A stretch of 41,032 nucleotides of DNA from assembly GCA_002309015.1 (NCBI GenBank), contig DBWM01000050.1, positions 53,524 to 94,555 on the forward strand. Reading direction: 5' to 3'. The stretch comes from Myxococcales bacterium UBA1238 (GTDB lineage: Bacteria; Myxococcota_A; Bradymonadia; UBA7976; UBA1532). The translations under genes were made by a program, and so were the position numbers. This document shows positions 8,057 through 17,323 of the stretch, in pieces (positions within the stretch are counted from its first letter, which is position 1; the number at the start of each line of letters is the position of its first letter). A model generated the notes under the pieces. The model was not told where the DNA came from and searched no databases. It saw only the letters and a list, made by a program, of their open reading frames with translations.

Positions 8057-9037
8057 CTAAAGCTTTTTAAGCCTTGCTATCCAACGGAGCCTGGCGCGGT
8101 GCGGCTCGGCCGGGCTTCCGCTGTAAACGCCGTTTTGACGGAGTCGCCTGGTGGCGCAGGATTGAGCCGCGAGTTTGACGCCGTCTTCGAGTTCGACGCC
8201 GTTGCTGACGCCCGATTGCCCGCCCAATAAAACGCCTTCCCCGATTTTTGCGCTGCCCGCAATGCCCGCTTGCCCGCAGACGACCGATCCTGCGCCCAGA
8301 TGCACGTTGTGACCCACCTGGACGAGATTGTCGATTTGCGCATTTCTTCCGATGAAGGTGGTCCCGAGGGTTGCGCGATCGATGCAGCTGCAGGCGCCGA
8401 TGCGCACGCGATCTTCGATGACGACGCGGCCTGCATGGGGGATGTTGCCCTGGGCGTCGAGTCCAAAACCGGGGCCGCCGATGACCGCATGAGCGCCGAT
8501 TTGGCAATCTTCGCCGATTTGAACGTCGTCCCAGATGACGGCTCCGGGAAATAGAACGCTGCGGGCGCCAATTTTTGCGCGGGCGCCCACGTAAACTCCA
8601 GGATGCAGCGTCACCTGAGCGCCGATTTGCGCCTGGGGCCCCACGTAGACGAACGGGCCCACCACGACGTTTTCCTGAAGCTCTGCGGTGGCATCGATTT
8701 GAGCCAGCTGTGGCTGCGGCTGCGGCCGGTGCAGGGGTGGATCAGGGTAGAGCGCGCGGAGCAGGGAGCCCCAAACATTGCGCGCCTGCGTTTCGGTTGC
8801 GATCAGGCAGGGCTTTTGGGGAGGTAAAAGATCGCGCATCCGGGGCGTGACCAAAAACGCGCCTGCCGTCGAAGAGGATGCCGCCCTGTGCCATTTGTAA
8901 TCGAATAAAGGTGCGATTTTATAAGCGTTTTCGCCTGGTGCTTTTTCGGTGGCGTCGATGGCGCAGGCCGCTTCGATGTTGAGATCGGCGCCTTCGTGAG
9001 GGATTTGCAGAAGAGCTGCGAGGGCGCTTAAGAGCAT
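8057..9037 (-). CDS. lpxD: UDP-3-O-acylglucosamine N-acyltransferase LpxD
   Basis: The 326-residue product is a left-handed beta-helix acyltransferase that adds the second acyl chain in lipid A synthesis, so the host makes LPS. An N-terminal uridine-binding-type domain (about 1-100) is followed by many isoleucine-patch hexapeptide repeats (about 115-290). The LpxD blocks CIDRATLG and DNLVQVGHNVHLG are present; the His in the latter, near residue 242, is the expected catalytic base. The short N-terminal domain is more divergent than the helix. The ATG overlaps the stop of the upstream YceI-like gene by one base (TAATG), so the pair is coupled. Its 3' end faces argD with a 19-base gap. Confidence 0.92.
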   Translation of the reverse strand: MLLSALAALLQIPHEGADLNIEAACAIDATEKAPGENAYKIAPLFDYKWHRAASSSTAGAFLVTPRMRDLLPPQKPCLIATETQARNVWGSLLRALYPDPPLHRPQPQPQLAQIDATAELQENVVVGPFVYVGPQAQIGAQVTLHPGVYVGARAKIGARSVLFPGAVIWDDVQIGEDCQIGAHAVIGGPGFGLDAQGNIPHAGRVVIEDRVRIGACSCIDRATLGTTFIGRNAQIDNLVQVGHNVHLGAGSVVCGQAGIAGSAKIGEGVLLGGQSGVSNGVELEDGVKLAAQSCATRRLRQNGVYSGSPAEPHRARLRWIARLKKL

Positions 9038-9564
9038 TACGCAGAAAGCAAATCCGCGACGGTTCCATCAAAGGGCAGGTCGAATTCCACGATGACGCGA
9101 TCTTGCAGTTTGATGGTGCCCATGAGGATCGAAAACGGGGGGATGCCCCAGCGGGTGGGCGCAAATTCGATGCGGCCGCAAATATGGCCGTCGCTTAAGG
9201 TGATGGGCATTGAAATCGAGGCGCTGCGGCCCACCATGGTCAACTGGCCCTCGAGCTTTTGCTGATCAAATCGCCCTTCGAAGCGAATCTCGGGATGCTT
9301 GGCCGTATACATGATCTTTTCGGCCATGTTTTTGTAGATGTCGCGCTTGTCGCGTTCAGAAAGCGTGTTGGGATTGAGCTTTCCGCCTTTGATGGCGCCA
9401 TCCACGTGAAGGCTGTCCGGCCAGAATCGACCGCTGACCTGAGGGCCGTCGATCGTGACTTCAAAACGTTGAAGGGTCAGTTGTAAATCATGGGCAACTG
9501 TGGAAAATAGCCCGGCTTTAAAAGTAAAAACGCGGACGATACCGCTGTTAAAGGTCGCATTCAT
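9037..9564 (-). CDS. YceI-like domain protein, cytoplasmic form
   Basis: The 175-residue product resembles the YceI lipocalin-like family, known to bind isoprenoid-type lipids. It shows the alternating hydrophobic beta pattern and segments such as GLFSTVAHDLQL, HPEIRFEGRF and PITLSDGHI that align with the family. Unlike E. coli YceI it has no signal peptide, so it is probably cytosolic. It is translationally coupled to lpxD, which may hint at an envelope-lipid role, but this is inference. No ribosome binding site is evident upstream. The start codon overlaps that of pbpC on the other strand, both using the same CATG. Confidence 0.75.
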   Translation of the reverse strand: MNATFNSGIVRVFTFKAGLFSTVAHDLQLTLQRFEVTIDGPQVSGRFWPDSLHVDGAIKGGKLNPNTLSERDKRDIYKNMAEKIMYTAKHPEIRFEGRFDQQKLEGQLTMVGRSASISMPITLSDGHICGRIEFAPTRWGIPPFSILMGTIKLQDRVIVEFDLPFDGTVADLLSA

Positions 9565-11833
9565 GGGCGCGCAGTCTACGGATTTTGGGGTTGATTTACA
9601 AGCGCAGCAAAAACAGCAGGGGCTCTTTAAAAAGCGATGGGTCAGATGGGTGAGCGGAGGCTTTTGCGCATTGTTTTTAGGGGCGGGCGCTTTTTATGGC
9701 TCCACTTATATTCCGTACGAGCTTGGTGGCGATAACATCTCAAAATCGTTAAGAATTCTTGATTCCAATGGGTTGCTTTTGCGCGAATGTCTGTCCCCCG
9801 CAGGGCATCGGGGAAGCTGGCGCTCGCTCGATCAGATCAGCCCTTTTGTGCCGGCGGGCTTTGTGGCGGTGGAAGATACGCGGTTTTTTGAGCATCACGG
9901 CGTCGATATCCGAGGCATTTTGCGGGCGCTTCGCGACAACATCAAAGCACGACGAATTGTAGGGGGGGGCAGTTCGATCACACAGCAAATGATCGAACTC
10001 TCGACAGGAAAGCATACGCGGAGTTTTTGGGGCAAATTTTGCGAAATGCACCGGGCCCTGCGGATTGAACGGCAGCTTTCAAAACTCCAAATTCTTGAAA
10101 CTTATATCAATTTTGTTCCTTTTGGCAATTTGACCGTAGGCATCGAAGCGGCTTCTCAGCTGTATTTCCATAAGCCGTCATCGCTGTTGAGTCTGGGTGA
10201 AGCGGCCTTGCTTGTGGGGATTCCCAATGCGCCGAGCCGAAACCATCCCTTTGCGAGCCTGGAACGCGCAAAATCGAGGCAGCGACTGGTGTTACAGCGC
10301 ATGCTGAAGGCGGGGATGGTCACCGAGCGCGATGTGGAACTGGCGTTGGCCGAACCCCTGAAGTTTGAAAAGGAATCCATGCCCTTCGATGCGCCTCACT
10401 TTACAACCTTTGTGGCCTCGCGCGCGGCGGAGTTGGGGTTAAAGGGCGATCTGTACACGACCCTCGATCGCGATTTGCAGATCGAGACCGAGAGACTCGT
10501 GGAGTCGATGCTGCGCACTTTAAAACGATGGAACGTGCAGCAGGCGGCGGTCGTCGTGATCGAGAACCGAACGGGAAATTTGCTTTCGTGGGTGGGCAGT
10601 AAGGATTTCTTTCATTCTGAGGCAGGGCAGGTCGATATGGTGCTGGGGCTGCGCCAGCCGGGCTCTGCGCTGAAGCCGTTCGTCTACAGTCTGGGACTTG
10701 AGCAGGGGTTTACGGCCGAGAGCCTGCTGCCCGATATGGAGATGACGTTTGAGGCTCAGGAGGGCAAGGGATACAACCCCCTCAATTACGATCTCACTTA
10801 TCACGGCTGGGTTACGCTGCGGCGCGCGCTGGCCTGCAGTTACAACATTCCGGCGATTTGGATGACACAGCAGGTGGGAGCCTCGAACGTGCTTTCCCGC
10901 TTGCGCCAGGCGGGGTTTCGTTCTTTGACGCGATCGGTGGATTATTACGGCCTGGCGATCGCTCTGGGCAGCGGTGAAGTGAGCTTGCTGGAATTGGCCA
11001 ACGCTTATCGCGCGATCGCCAACGGGGGGGTCTGGTCACCCGTTCGATATTCGCCACAGGTTGAAAGCAAAGAAGAATCTGTTCGGATCATGCTGCCTGA
11101 AACGGCTCAGGTTTTGACCGATATTCTGGCCGATCCCCTGGCCCGGTCGCCCGCTTTTGGTCGTTTCGGACCGCTCGAAACAGAGTTCTTTTCTGCTGTA
11201 AAAACAGGGACTTCGGGGCATTATCGCGACAACTGGACTGTGGGCTTTACGCCGCAGGTGACGGTGGGAGTATGGGCGGGGAATTTTGATGGGACGCCGA
11301 CCGATCGCGTGAGCGGTGTGAAGGGGGCAGGGCAAATCTGGCATCAGGCGCTCTCGCTCGCAAATCGACATTACGACCAGTCAAATGCGAGGCAGAAGGA
11401 AAGCTTTTCTTTTCAATCGGGCGGCATTGCAAACGCGAAACAAAATTCTTCTTTAAAATCAAAGAAATACAAAAAAGAAAAACAACAGATGCAGGATCCC
11501 GGGGAATGGTCGCTTCCTCAAAAAGCGCCCTCGCTGCAAATTCTGTTTCCGTTGGATGGGGCCACCCTCACTTTTAAAGCCGATCAGCCGGCACGCTACG
11601 CGAATATTTTGTTTCGCGTTTCTGCGTCCGAGGATGCGCTGCCGCTTTTGTATTCCGTTGACGGCAAGGCGCTCGAAGGGGAGGGAAGCCGCTGCTGGTG
11701 GAAAATGGAGGCAGGGCAGCATCGATTACGGGTGGAAAGCCGAAAACATCCCGAAATGATTAAGGAAGTTGAATTTGAAGTGTTTGGGAAGCCGGCGGAT
11801 GAGGTGGGATTAAAAGCGGGCCTGGGCCATTAA
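9563..11833 (+). CDS. pbpC: penicillin-binding protein 1C, bifunctional peptidoglycan synthase
   Basis: The product has 756 residues from the ATG at 9563, chosen because AAAGG lies about eight bases upstream; an in-frame ATG at 9500 adds 21 residues of antisense yceI sequence. A transmembrane anchor (about 35-60) is followed by a GT51 glycosyltransferase domain with the catalytic Glu E104 in VEDTRFFEHHGVD. The transpeptidase domain has S368-x-x-K371 (GSALK), an SYN motif (CSYNIP) and K547TGT. A C-terminal domain of about 90 residues (ILFPLDGATLTF onward) matches the BiPBP_C domain that defines PBP1C. A basic low-complexity linker (KSKKYKKEK) separates the two. The 3' end overlaps the convergent barrel gene by 24 bases. 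Confidence 0.94.
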   Translation: MGAQSTDFGVDLQAQQKQQGLFKKRWVRWVSGGFCALFLGAGAFYGSTYIPYELGGDNISKSLRILDSNGLLLRECLSPAGHRGSWRSLDQISPFVPAGFVAVEDTRFFEHHGVDIRGILRALRDNIKARRIVGGGSSITQQMIELSTGKHTRSFWGKFCEMHRALRIERQLSKLQILETYINFVPFGNLTVGIEAASQLYFHKPSSLLSLGEAALLVGIPNAPSRNHPFASLERAKSRQRLVLQRMLKAGMVTERDVELALAEPLKFEKESMPFDAPHFTTFVASRAAELGLKGDLYTTLDRDLQIETERLVESMLRTLKRWNVQQAAVVVIENRTGNLLSWVGSKDFFHSEAGQVDMVLGLRQPGSALKPFVYSLGLEQGFTAESLLPDMEMTFEAQEGKGYNPLNYDLTYHGWVTLRRALACSYNIPAIWMTQQVGASNVLSRLRQAGFRSLTRSVDYYGLAIALGSGEVSLLELANAYRAIANGGVWSPVRYSPQVESKEESVRIMLPETAQVLTDILADPLARSPAFGRFGPLETEFFSAVKTGTSGHYRDNWTVGFTPQVTVGVWAGNFDGTPTDRVSGVKGAGQIWHQALSLANRHYDQSNARQKESFSFQSGGIANAKQNSSLKSKKYKKEKQQMQDPGEWSLPQKAPSLQILFPLDGATLTFKADQPARYANILFRVSASEDALPLLYSVDGKALEGEGSRCWWKMEAGQHRLRVESRKHPEMIKEVEFEVFGKPADEVGLKAGLGH

Positions 11834-13366
11834 GCTGACGCCCAGAACGAGGGGATCGTCGAAATCGAGGATCCCTTTGTCGGGGTCGTTGGAGACCAGG
11901 TTGGCGTTGTGGCTGAGCTGCAGTTCGCCGATGACGGTGACCATATCGGAGAGGTAGCTCTTGAGGGTGAAGCGGCCTGAGTAAATGAGCGAAGCGTCCT
12001 CGTTGGTGGGCAGCTGCTGCTTTTCGAGGGTGGTTTCACCGAGCACGTTCTTGGTCTTGCGGATGATCGTTGTGGCCGTATAGGCGTTACCCTGCGCATC
12101 GATGCCTTTTGTTTTGGCGATGGCGGGCTTCTGAATGCCGAACGAAAGACCGGGCACCAATCGGATCTTTGAGATTTGGTAATCGACGCCCACATCGAAA
12201 AAGACTTCGGGCGAGACATCGAGCGCGTTGGCTACGGTGCTGAAGGTGTAGAGACCGTTGGTGTCGTGGACCAGGAATTCGAGGGAGCGGAAGACGACGT
12301 CGGCGTTGAACGTCCAGTCGCCCGTTTGCATTTGAGCGTTGATATCGCCGGCCATGCCCGCTTCGCGCTTGGTCTTGCCGAGTGTTTCAAAATCTTCGAG
12401 CACGTGGCTCAGGTAGGTAAACTCGGTTGAGATGAGATAACCCGTTGGTTTTGAAGAGAAATCCCGGCCTTTCAAGGCTTCGTCGCGCTGGTTTCGATAG
12501 AGCTGCTTGTCGACGGAAGCGCTCGGCTTGAGCTTATCCCAATAGGTGATCTGGGCGCTCACACCGAATTCGTTCATCCGTTTGCCTTCGAGGCCCGGGC
12601 GATTGGTGGGAATACGGCCTTTTTGGAAATAGCCGCCGTTTAATTCCAAACGCAGATGATCCTTGATGGGATCGTAGCCCGCACCGCCCAGGAAGCCGTA
12701 GACCGCTTCGTTTTCGTCGGCATGGATGCTGTCGTCGTCGTCGTCGAAGTTGATGGCCCGCGCCGTTTTGACTCCCGCAAAGGCGTAAAAGCCGTCGGTT
12801 TCGTAGGCTAAGCGCACGGCAGGAACGTAGTTGGCCAAAACAAAGCTGGATCGGCCACCCCAACTGAGCTCGTAAGAATAGCCCAACCGAAAGCGATCGG
12901 AGTCAAAGGGGAATAAAATCACCGAGATACGCGAATCATGCTTGAGCTTAACGTTGACCCCAAGAAAGCTGCCGTCATCGCGAATGCCACCCGCAATGCT
13001 GGCGCGGTTCGTTTGGTCAAAGTTGTAATTGTCCCGCACAGATCGATCGGAATCGATGCGCAGGACCATCCCCGCCTCAGGGGTAATCCGGTTGAAGTAG
13101 CCGTCGAACTCCTTGTACATGGCCAGGTAGCTTCGCGTCTGCTCACCGGTATCCCGGATGTCGTAGTTGTCGAAAAACAGGCTGTTGCCCGCGCGCGGCC
13201 TGAAGTCGAACTTGGGACTCGACGGGATCGTTTCACCTGCGTCCACAAAGACGTTGTCGTCCTGTGCAACGAAGGTCACGGTCGTCTTAAAAAAGTCCCC
13301 AGCCCAGGCCGGTGCGACGCTCAGCAGCGTACCGATAGCAATGGGGGTGAGAGGTAGAAAACGCAT
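11810..13366 (-). CDS. predicted outer-membrane beta-barrel protein (paralogue A)
   Basis: The 518-residue product has a clear signal peptide (cleavage likely after PAWA) and a body of alternating amphipathic beta stretches with many aromatic girdle residues. It ends in an aromatic residue (MAQARF), the usual BAM signal of outer-membrane barrels. I do not recognise a named family. It is paralogous to the gene just upstream: both share an FVAQDD/FIAGDD start, a 'FPFDSDRFRLG / MPFSTDRLRLG' block, a 'GVKTAR / GMKTAR' block, LGQVLED/LSHVLED, and a 'DDPLxxGxxLMARAxx' end. A poly-Asp run (FDDDDD) lies mid-protein. It starts eight bases after the paralogue's stop, as the last gene of a four-gene operon. 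Porin or channel function is only inferred. Confidence 0.8.
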   Translation of the reverse strand: MRFLPLTPIAIGTLLSVAPAWAGDFFKTTVTFVAQDDNVFVDAGETIPSSPKFDFRPRAGNSLFFDNYDIRDTGEQTRSYLAMYKEFDGYFNRITPEAGMVLRIDSDRSVRDNYNFDQTNRASIAGGIRDDGSFLGVNVKLKHDSRISVILFPFDSDRFRLGYSYELSWGGRSSFVLANYVPAVRLAYETDGFYAFAGVKTARAINFDDDDDSIHADENEAVYGFLGGAGYDPIKDHLRLELNGGYFQKGRIPTNRPGLEGKRMNEFGVSAQITYWDKLKPSASVDKQLYRNQRDEALKGRDFSSKPTGYLISTEFTYLSHVLEDFETLGKTKREAGMAGDINAQMQTGDWTFNADVVFRSLEFLVHDTNGLYTFSTVANALDVSPEVFFDVGVDYQISKIRLVPGLSFGIQKPAIAKTKGIDAQGNAYTATTIIRKTKNVLGETTLEKQQLPTNEDASLIYSGRFTLKSYLSDMVTVIGELQLSHNANLVSNDPDKGILDFDDPLVLGVSLMAQARF

Positions 13367-13373
13367 CGTTTTT

Positions 13374-14984
13374 TTACCACTCCGCTCGCGCCATCAAGGC
13401 TGCGCCGACGGTCAGAGGATCATCGATGTCGCGCACTGCGTTGACGTGCAAATCATCCTGCTTGAGGTAAACACGGTTGTCATCGTAGAGCATGGAAACC
13501 TCGCCGATGAGTGCGAATCCTTCAGCCAAATCCCACTGAAGATGCAAGCGCCCGCCAAAAATGGGCTTCACATCGTGACCCTGCGGCATAAAACGGCCCA
13601 CCAGCAAACCGGTGTCGTCAAACATGTCGGCTCTGCGGAACACGACCGTCTGGCGCGCCTGCAGCGTGGATGGGGCGTAATTGCCGGCGTTCGGGACCAC
13701 GTCGGACAAGGAAGCGGGCATCTGGGCGCCAAAGGTCAGACCGGGCGTTAAATGCGGTTTTGCAAAGTGGTATTCGCCCGCAAGGGAGACCACCATTTCG
13801 GGGGTTTCGTCCAGTTTCGTGGAAATGGCCTGGAAGCGATTGATGGCGCCGGGGGCGTTGAAGAACAAAAAGCCCGTGCTGCGCGCCAATGCGTGTAAAT
13901 TCAGGCGCAAATCGCCGCTGACCAGAGTCCCGTGAACGACGCCTGCGTAACCGGTTTCGACCTTGGTTCCGCCGTTTTTATCGGGATCTTCGAGGACCTG
14001 TCCCAGGTAGGTGCCTTCCGCTGCGACGTTGAAGCGAAGACCACCAAAGCGATCTTCGTTGTTCCATGCGAGCAGCGGATCGGCGCTGTAGAGGCGGATG
14101 TCGGCGCTCTCATCGATGGGCAGGTCTTTGACGAAGCTGAGGCGCGCGCTGCCACCGCCGGAAGTCACTTTTTCGCCGCGAACGGGACCGTTGGGGTTGT
14201 TGCCTTTGTCGAAGTAGGCGCCCTGGACTTCAGCGCGGATGCCGTTCTTTTTGTTGCCCACGCCGAGGCCGCCGAAGACGCCAAAGAAGGATTCCGTGAT
14301 GCTGTCTGTTTCAGATGAATTGGTGGTCTGGAGCAAACGCGCGGTCTTCATGCCCACAAAGGCATCGACGAGGGAATGTTCAAAGTAAAGCTTAAAACCG
14401 GGGGAGATGCCGTCGATGGCGCCGGGGAAGACCTGGTTTCCGCCCCAGGAGGTGTCCCAGAACCAGCCCAGGCGGAGGCGATCCGTACTGAAGGGCATCA
14501 TCAGCAAGCCGATGTGGCTGTCTTTGCTGAGCTTTTGCTCGATACGAATATAAGAGCCGTCGTCGGAGAGGGCGCGCGGATCCTTCGACATGACGCGCTT
14601 ATGCGTCACCTTCATGACCATGGCGGCTTCGGTGCGGAGGCCGGGGAAATAACCTTCTACATTTTTGTGAAGCACGAGGTGAGTCCGGCTTTCACGTCCG
14701 CTCTCGGAGCTGTCGCGCTTGTCGTAAAACTGATCGTAGCCTTCGCGGGCGCCCATGTCGGGCTTTTGGCTCACGGGCCAGGTGACACCGGCCTCATGCA
14801 TGAAATCGTCGTCGCCAGCGATAAAGACCAGACGCGTATCCATAAAGCTGTCTTGCTTTTTGTTTTTAGCGCTCTTGGCCTCTGATTGAGGCGCATCTCC
14901 AAGCTCCTCTTGGGGCTCAGCAGCGAGGACTTGACCAGCTGCACAAAGCGCCACAAGTCCGCAAAATGGAATGCTTTTTCTCAC
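13374..14984 (-). CDS. predicted outer-membrane beta-barrel protein (paralogue B)
   Basis: The 536-residue product has a signal peptide (cleavage after QVLA), an acidic spacer, and a long amphipathic beta pattern ending in a C-terminal Trp (MARAEW), as expected for an outer-membrane barrel. It is a paralogue of the following gene over most of its length. The start is GTG at 14984, overlapping the stop of the Cys-rich lipoprotein as GTGA, with AGAGG seven bases upstream. No named family is recognised. Its place between a nucleotidase, a Cys-rich lipoprotein and a second barrel suggests one envelope-associated assembly, possibly for uptake of nucleosides or phosphate released by the nucleotidase; that is inference. 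Confidence 0.8.
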   Translation of the reverse strand: MRKSIPFCGLVALCAAGQVLAAEPQEELGDAPQSEAKSAKNKKQDSFMDTRLVFIAGDDDFMHEAGVTWPVSQKPDMGAREGYDQFYDKRDSSESGRESRTHLVLHKNVEGYFPGLRTEAAMVMKVTHKRVMSKDPRALSDDGSYIRIEQKLSKDSHIGLLMMPFSTDRLRLGWFWDTSWGGNQVFPGAIDGISPGFKLYFEHSLVDAFVGMKTARLLQTTNSSETDSITESFFGVFGGLGVGNKKNGIRAEVQGAYFDKGNNPNGPVRGEKVTSGGGSARLSFVKDLPIDESADIRLYSADPLLAWNNEDRFGGLRFNVAAEGTYLGQVLEDPDKNGGTKVETGYAGVVHGTLVSGDLRLNLHALARSTGFLFFNAPGAINRFQAISTKLDETPEMVVSLAGEYHFAKPHLTPGLTFGAQMPASLSDVVPNAGNYAPSTLQARQTVVFRRADMFDDTGLLVGRFMPQGHDVKPIFGGRLHLQWDLAEGFALIGEVSMLYDDNRVYLKQDDLHVNAVRDIDDPLTVGAALMARAEW

Positions 14985-17323
14985 TTTGTAACCTCTTCGG
15001 AAGAAGGAGGAGTTTTGATTAAGTCATCGACAAATCGGGGTTCGACGGCCCAGGTTGTTTCAATGCCGGTTCCTGGTTGAACCTGGCGCAGATGCCCGCG
15101 CACTTCGGTGTAAAACTGACCGGCTTCGGTACCGAAGCAAACAAAACCTTCGGAACTGCAGTTGTGATCCGGGTAATGGTCGGTGGGATCGAAGACCATA
15201 TCCGGATATTTCGAAGCCAGGTTCAGGTTGGTACAGGCAGCGACGTTGGCATCAGGTTCGTTGCAGGATTCTTTCAGCAGCCATTCTGGCCATTCCGATT
15301 TGGGGCGCTCGGTTGAACAGGCGGTTCCCGGCGCATAGCAGCTGGCATCGTCCAGACAAACAGAGCCGGAAGCGCATTTGGCCTGAGCGCAGGAGAAACC
15401 GGTCTTTTGATTCGGCGAGACGCAGATGTCGTTGAGGCAGGTTAAGCCATCTGCGCATTGACCGTCCTGACAGGGTGCTCCGAGGCGGATGCAAGTGGAA
15501 TCGACGCAAGCCATGTGATCTTCGCAGGGCTGGTTTGTACTGCAAGATACGGATGTGATGCGTTCCTGATCGACACAAACACCTTCAACACGCGGATTGT
15601 AAACGGTTTTTCCGATCGTGTCGCCGAAAGTGATCGCGATCCTTGCTTTGGGACAGAGCGCTTTGCTGTTTTCTTGCTTTTCGGGGCAATCGACGGGGCA
15701 GTGATAGCCATCTTCATCTTTGATGCAGTCGATGCTCGCTCTGAACTGGCTGTAGCCGCCGAGATCATCCACCGTCGTGCATTTGGTATCGGCGGAGCAT
15801 TGAGTCGTACAGGACTTTTCTTCAGGATCGGAGAAATCGATTTTACCGTTACCGTTAAAATCGCAATCTACATAAAGATCGGGGAAGAGCACGTTTTGAA
15901 CTTTGACTAAAGCATGTTCCCAATGCTCAAGTGCAAAGTTGTCGCGATGACAATCGATGTTGCTGTTGTCTTCAGTCGTAAACTGCGCGTGGGCTTCGGC
16001 GCAGTCGGTCGGCACCGTCAGGTTGAGCCTGGCGCCATTTTTTCCGCAATATAAATAGAAGTCCTCGGGGGTTTCTGTGAGGCAGGCACCGAGCACGCAG
16101 GAGGCGCCAAAAGTACAAGTTTGCTCGCATTCCTTTTCAGCGGGCTTTTCTGTACCGGCTTCGAGCGCTTTGCATTGGGTTTCGATGCATTCCTCATTGA
16201 GCAGGTTGCAGGCACAGTAAGATTGTTCTGCACAGTCCGATTGAGTCTTGCATGCGAAGCGGGTGGCGGGGATGTAATTGGGTTCGCCCGCCTGTATTTT
16301 AAGGTTCTTGGCTTCGTAATTGCCCAAATGATGGCTGTGGAGCTCGATCGCTTCGGGAATCGACTCAAGGCCGATCTTTTCGGGGTGAGCGATCGTGCAG
16401 TTTTTGAGCTGGGGATCGTAGACCTCAAATTCAGGGTAATTTAACTGCGTATTACCGATGAATTCGATCACGTTGCCTGAAACGGAGCAGAGGCGATCGC
16501 CGCGTTTGACGCCACCCGGGTTCGAATAGGTGTAGAGGTAGAGGGTGTGATATCCCTTTTCAAAGCCATCGAGATCGCTGACGTACAAACCACCCTGCGA
16601 GGTGCCTGTGACGATGAGCGTCCCTTCATTGATGGTCATGTTTTCACCCAAAATGGGGCTTTCGGTCGTACAGATCGGGCTGAATTGCACGTCGCTCACT
16701 TTGGGCATCTTAAAATGGAAGACCGGCGAAATGCCGATGGCATTGGTCGCTTTGCCGGTGCCCTCGGTCGCGCGGATGCAATCGGGATCCTGGCTGTCGA
16801 TGAGCTGATCACCATCGTTGTCTTTGCCGTCTTCGCATTCGTCGATGGGATCTTCGCCTACGTCTTCAATCCAGATTTGGGTCTCTCCAAAGGAGAAGCG
16901 CCAGGCGACTTCGGCTTCAGCAAGGCCGCCTGTAAATTGGATGCGATCTTCGGTGGTTTCGCCATCGATGCTCTGCAACTGGCCCGGTCGGACCGTCACG
17001 CGAGCTCTCGACTGATAGTTTGTGACGAGATCACCTTTGGCATTGAGCGCCCTGAACGACAACACGGCTTTGGCGGGTTGTGAGGAAGGAAATTCCATCG
17101 GCACTGCGCAAAGATCCTCTTCAGATTTCTTTGAACAGACCAAGTAATCGTTCCCGTCCACCTGCGAACAGCTGAATTGGCAGGTAGAGCCGTCCTGGAT
17201 GGTGACCTCAAACATCGTCACTTGATCAACTGAAGGCGCGTGATATGCATCTTCAGAACAGCCCGTGAGCGCCATCAGCGCGATGAGGGGCTTCCAATAG
17301 CGGGATTTGCGTTGAACGATCAT
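14981..17323 (-). CDS. large Cys-rich lipoprotein with calcium-type motifs
   Basis: From the ATG at 17323 the product has 780 residues. The signal peptide ends in a lipobox (ALTGC, lipidated Cys at about 22). A Cys-poor N-terminal beta region precedes an Asp-rich motif near residue 165 (DGKDNDGDQLIDSQDPDC), of the kind often seen in myxobacterial surface proteins and likely to bind calcium. A second Asp-rich loop is NGNGKIDFSDPEE. The C-terminal half is dense in Cys, with repeated modules of the form C-x(4-6)-C-x(5)-C (CKTQSDCAEQSYC, CSTNQPCEDHMAC, CQDGQCADGLTC), probably disulfide-stapled. An upstream in-frame extension to 17416 is rejected because it precedes the lipobox with an Arg-rich stretch. 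The start overlaps the nucleotidase stop as ATGA, and the stop overlaps the next start as GTGA. Function unknown. Confidence 0.82.
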   Translation of the reverse strand: MIVQRKSRYWKPLIALMALTGCSEDAYHAPSVDQVTMFEVTIQDGSTCQFSCSQVDGNDYLVCSKKSEEDLCAVPMEFPSSQPAKAVLSFRALNAKGDLVTNYQSRARVTVRPGQLQSIDGETTEDRIQFTGGLAEAEVAWRFSFGETQIWIEDVGEDPIDECEDGKDNDGDQLIDSQDPDCIRATEGTGKATNAIGISPVFHFKMPKVSDVQFSPICTTESPILGENMTINEGTLIVTGTSQGGLYVSDLDGFEKGYHTLYLYTYSNPGGVKRGDRLCSVSGNVIEFIGNTQLNYPEFEVYDPQLKNCTIAHPEKIGLESIPEAIELHSHHLGNYEAKNLKIQAGEPNYIPATRFACKTQSDCAEQSYCACNLLNEECIETQCKALEAGTEKPAEKECEQTCTFGASCVLGACLTETPEDFYLYCGKNGARLNLTVPTDCAEAHAQFTTEDNSNIDCHRDNFALEHWEHALVKVQNVLFPDLYVDCDFNGNGKIDFSDPEEKSCTTQCSADTKCTTVDDLGGYSQFRASIDCIKDEDGYHCPVDCPEKQENSKALCPKARIAITFGDTIGKTVYNPRVEGVCVDQERITSVSCSTNQPCEDHMACVDSTCIRLGAPCQDGQCADGLTCLNDICVSPNQKTGFSCAQAKCASGSVCLDDASCYAPGTACSTERPKSEWPEWLLKESCNEPDANVAACTNLNLASKYPDMVFDPTDHYPDHNCSSEGFVCFGTEAGQFYTEVRGHLRQVQPGTGIETTWAVEPRFVDDLIKTPPSSEEVTK

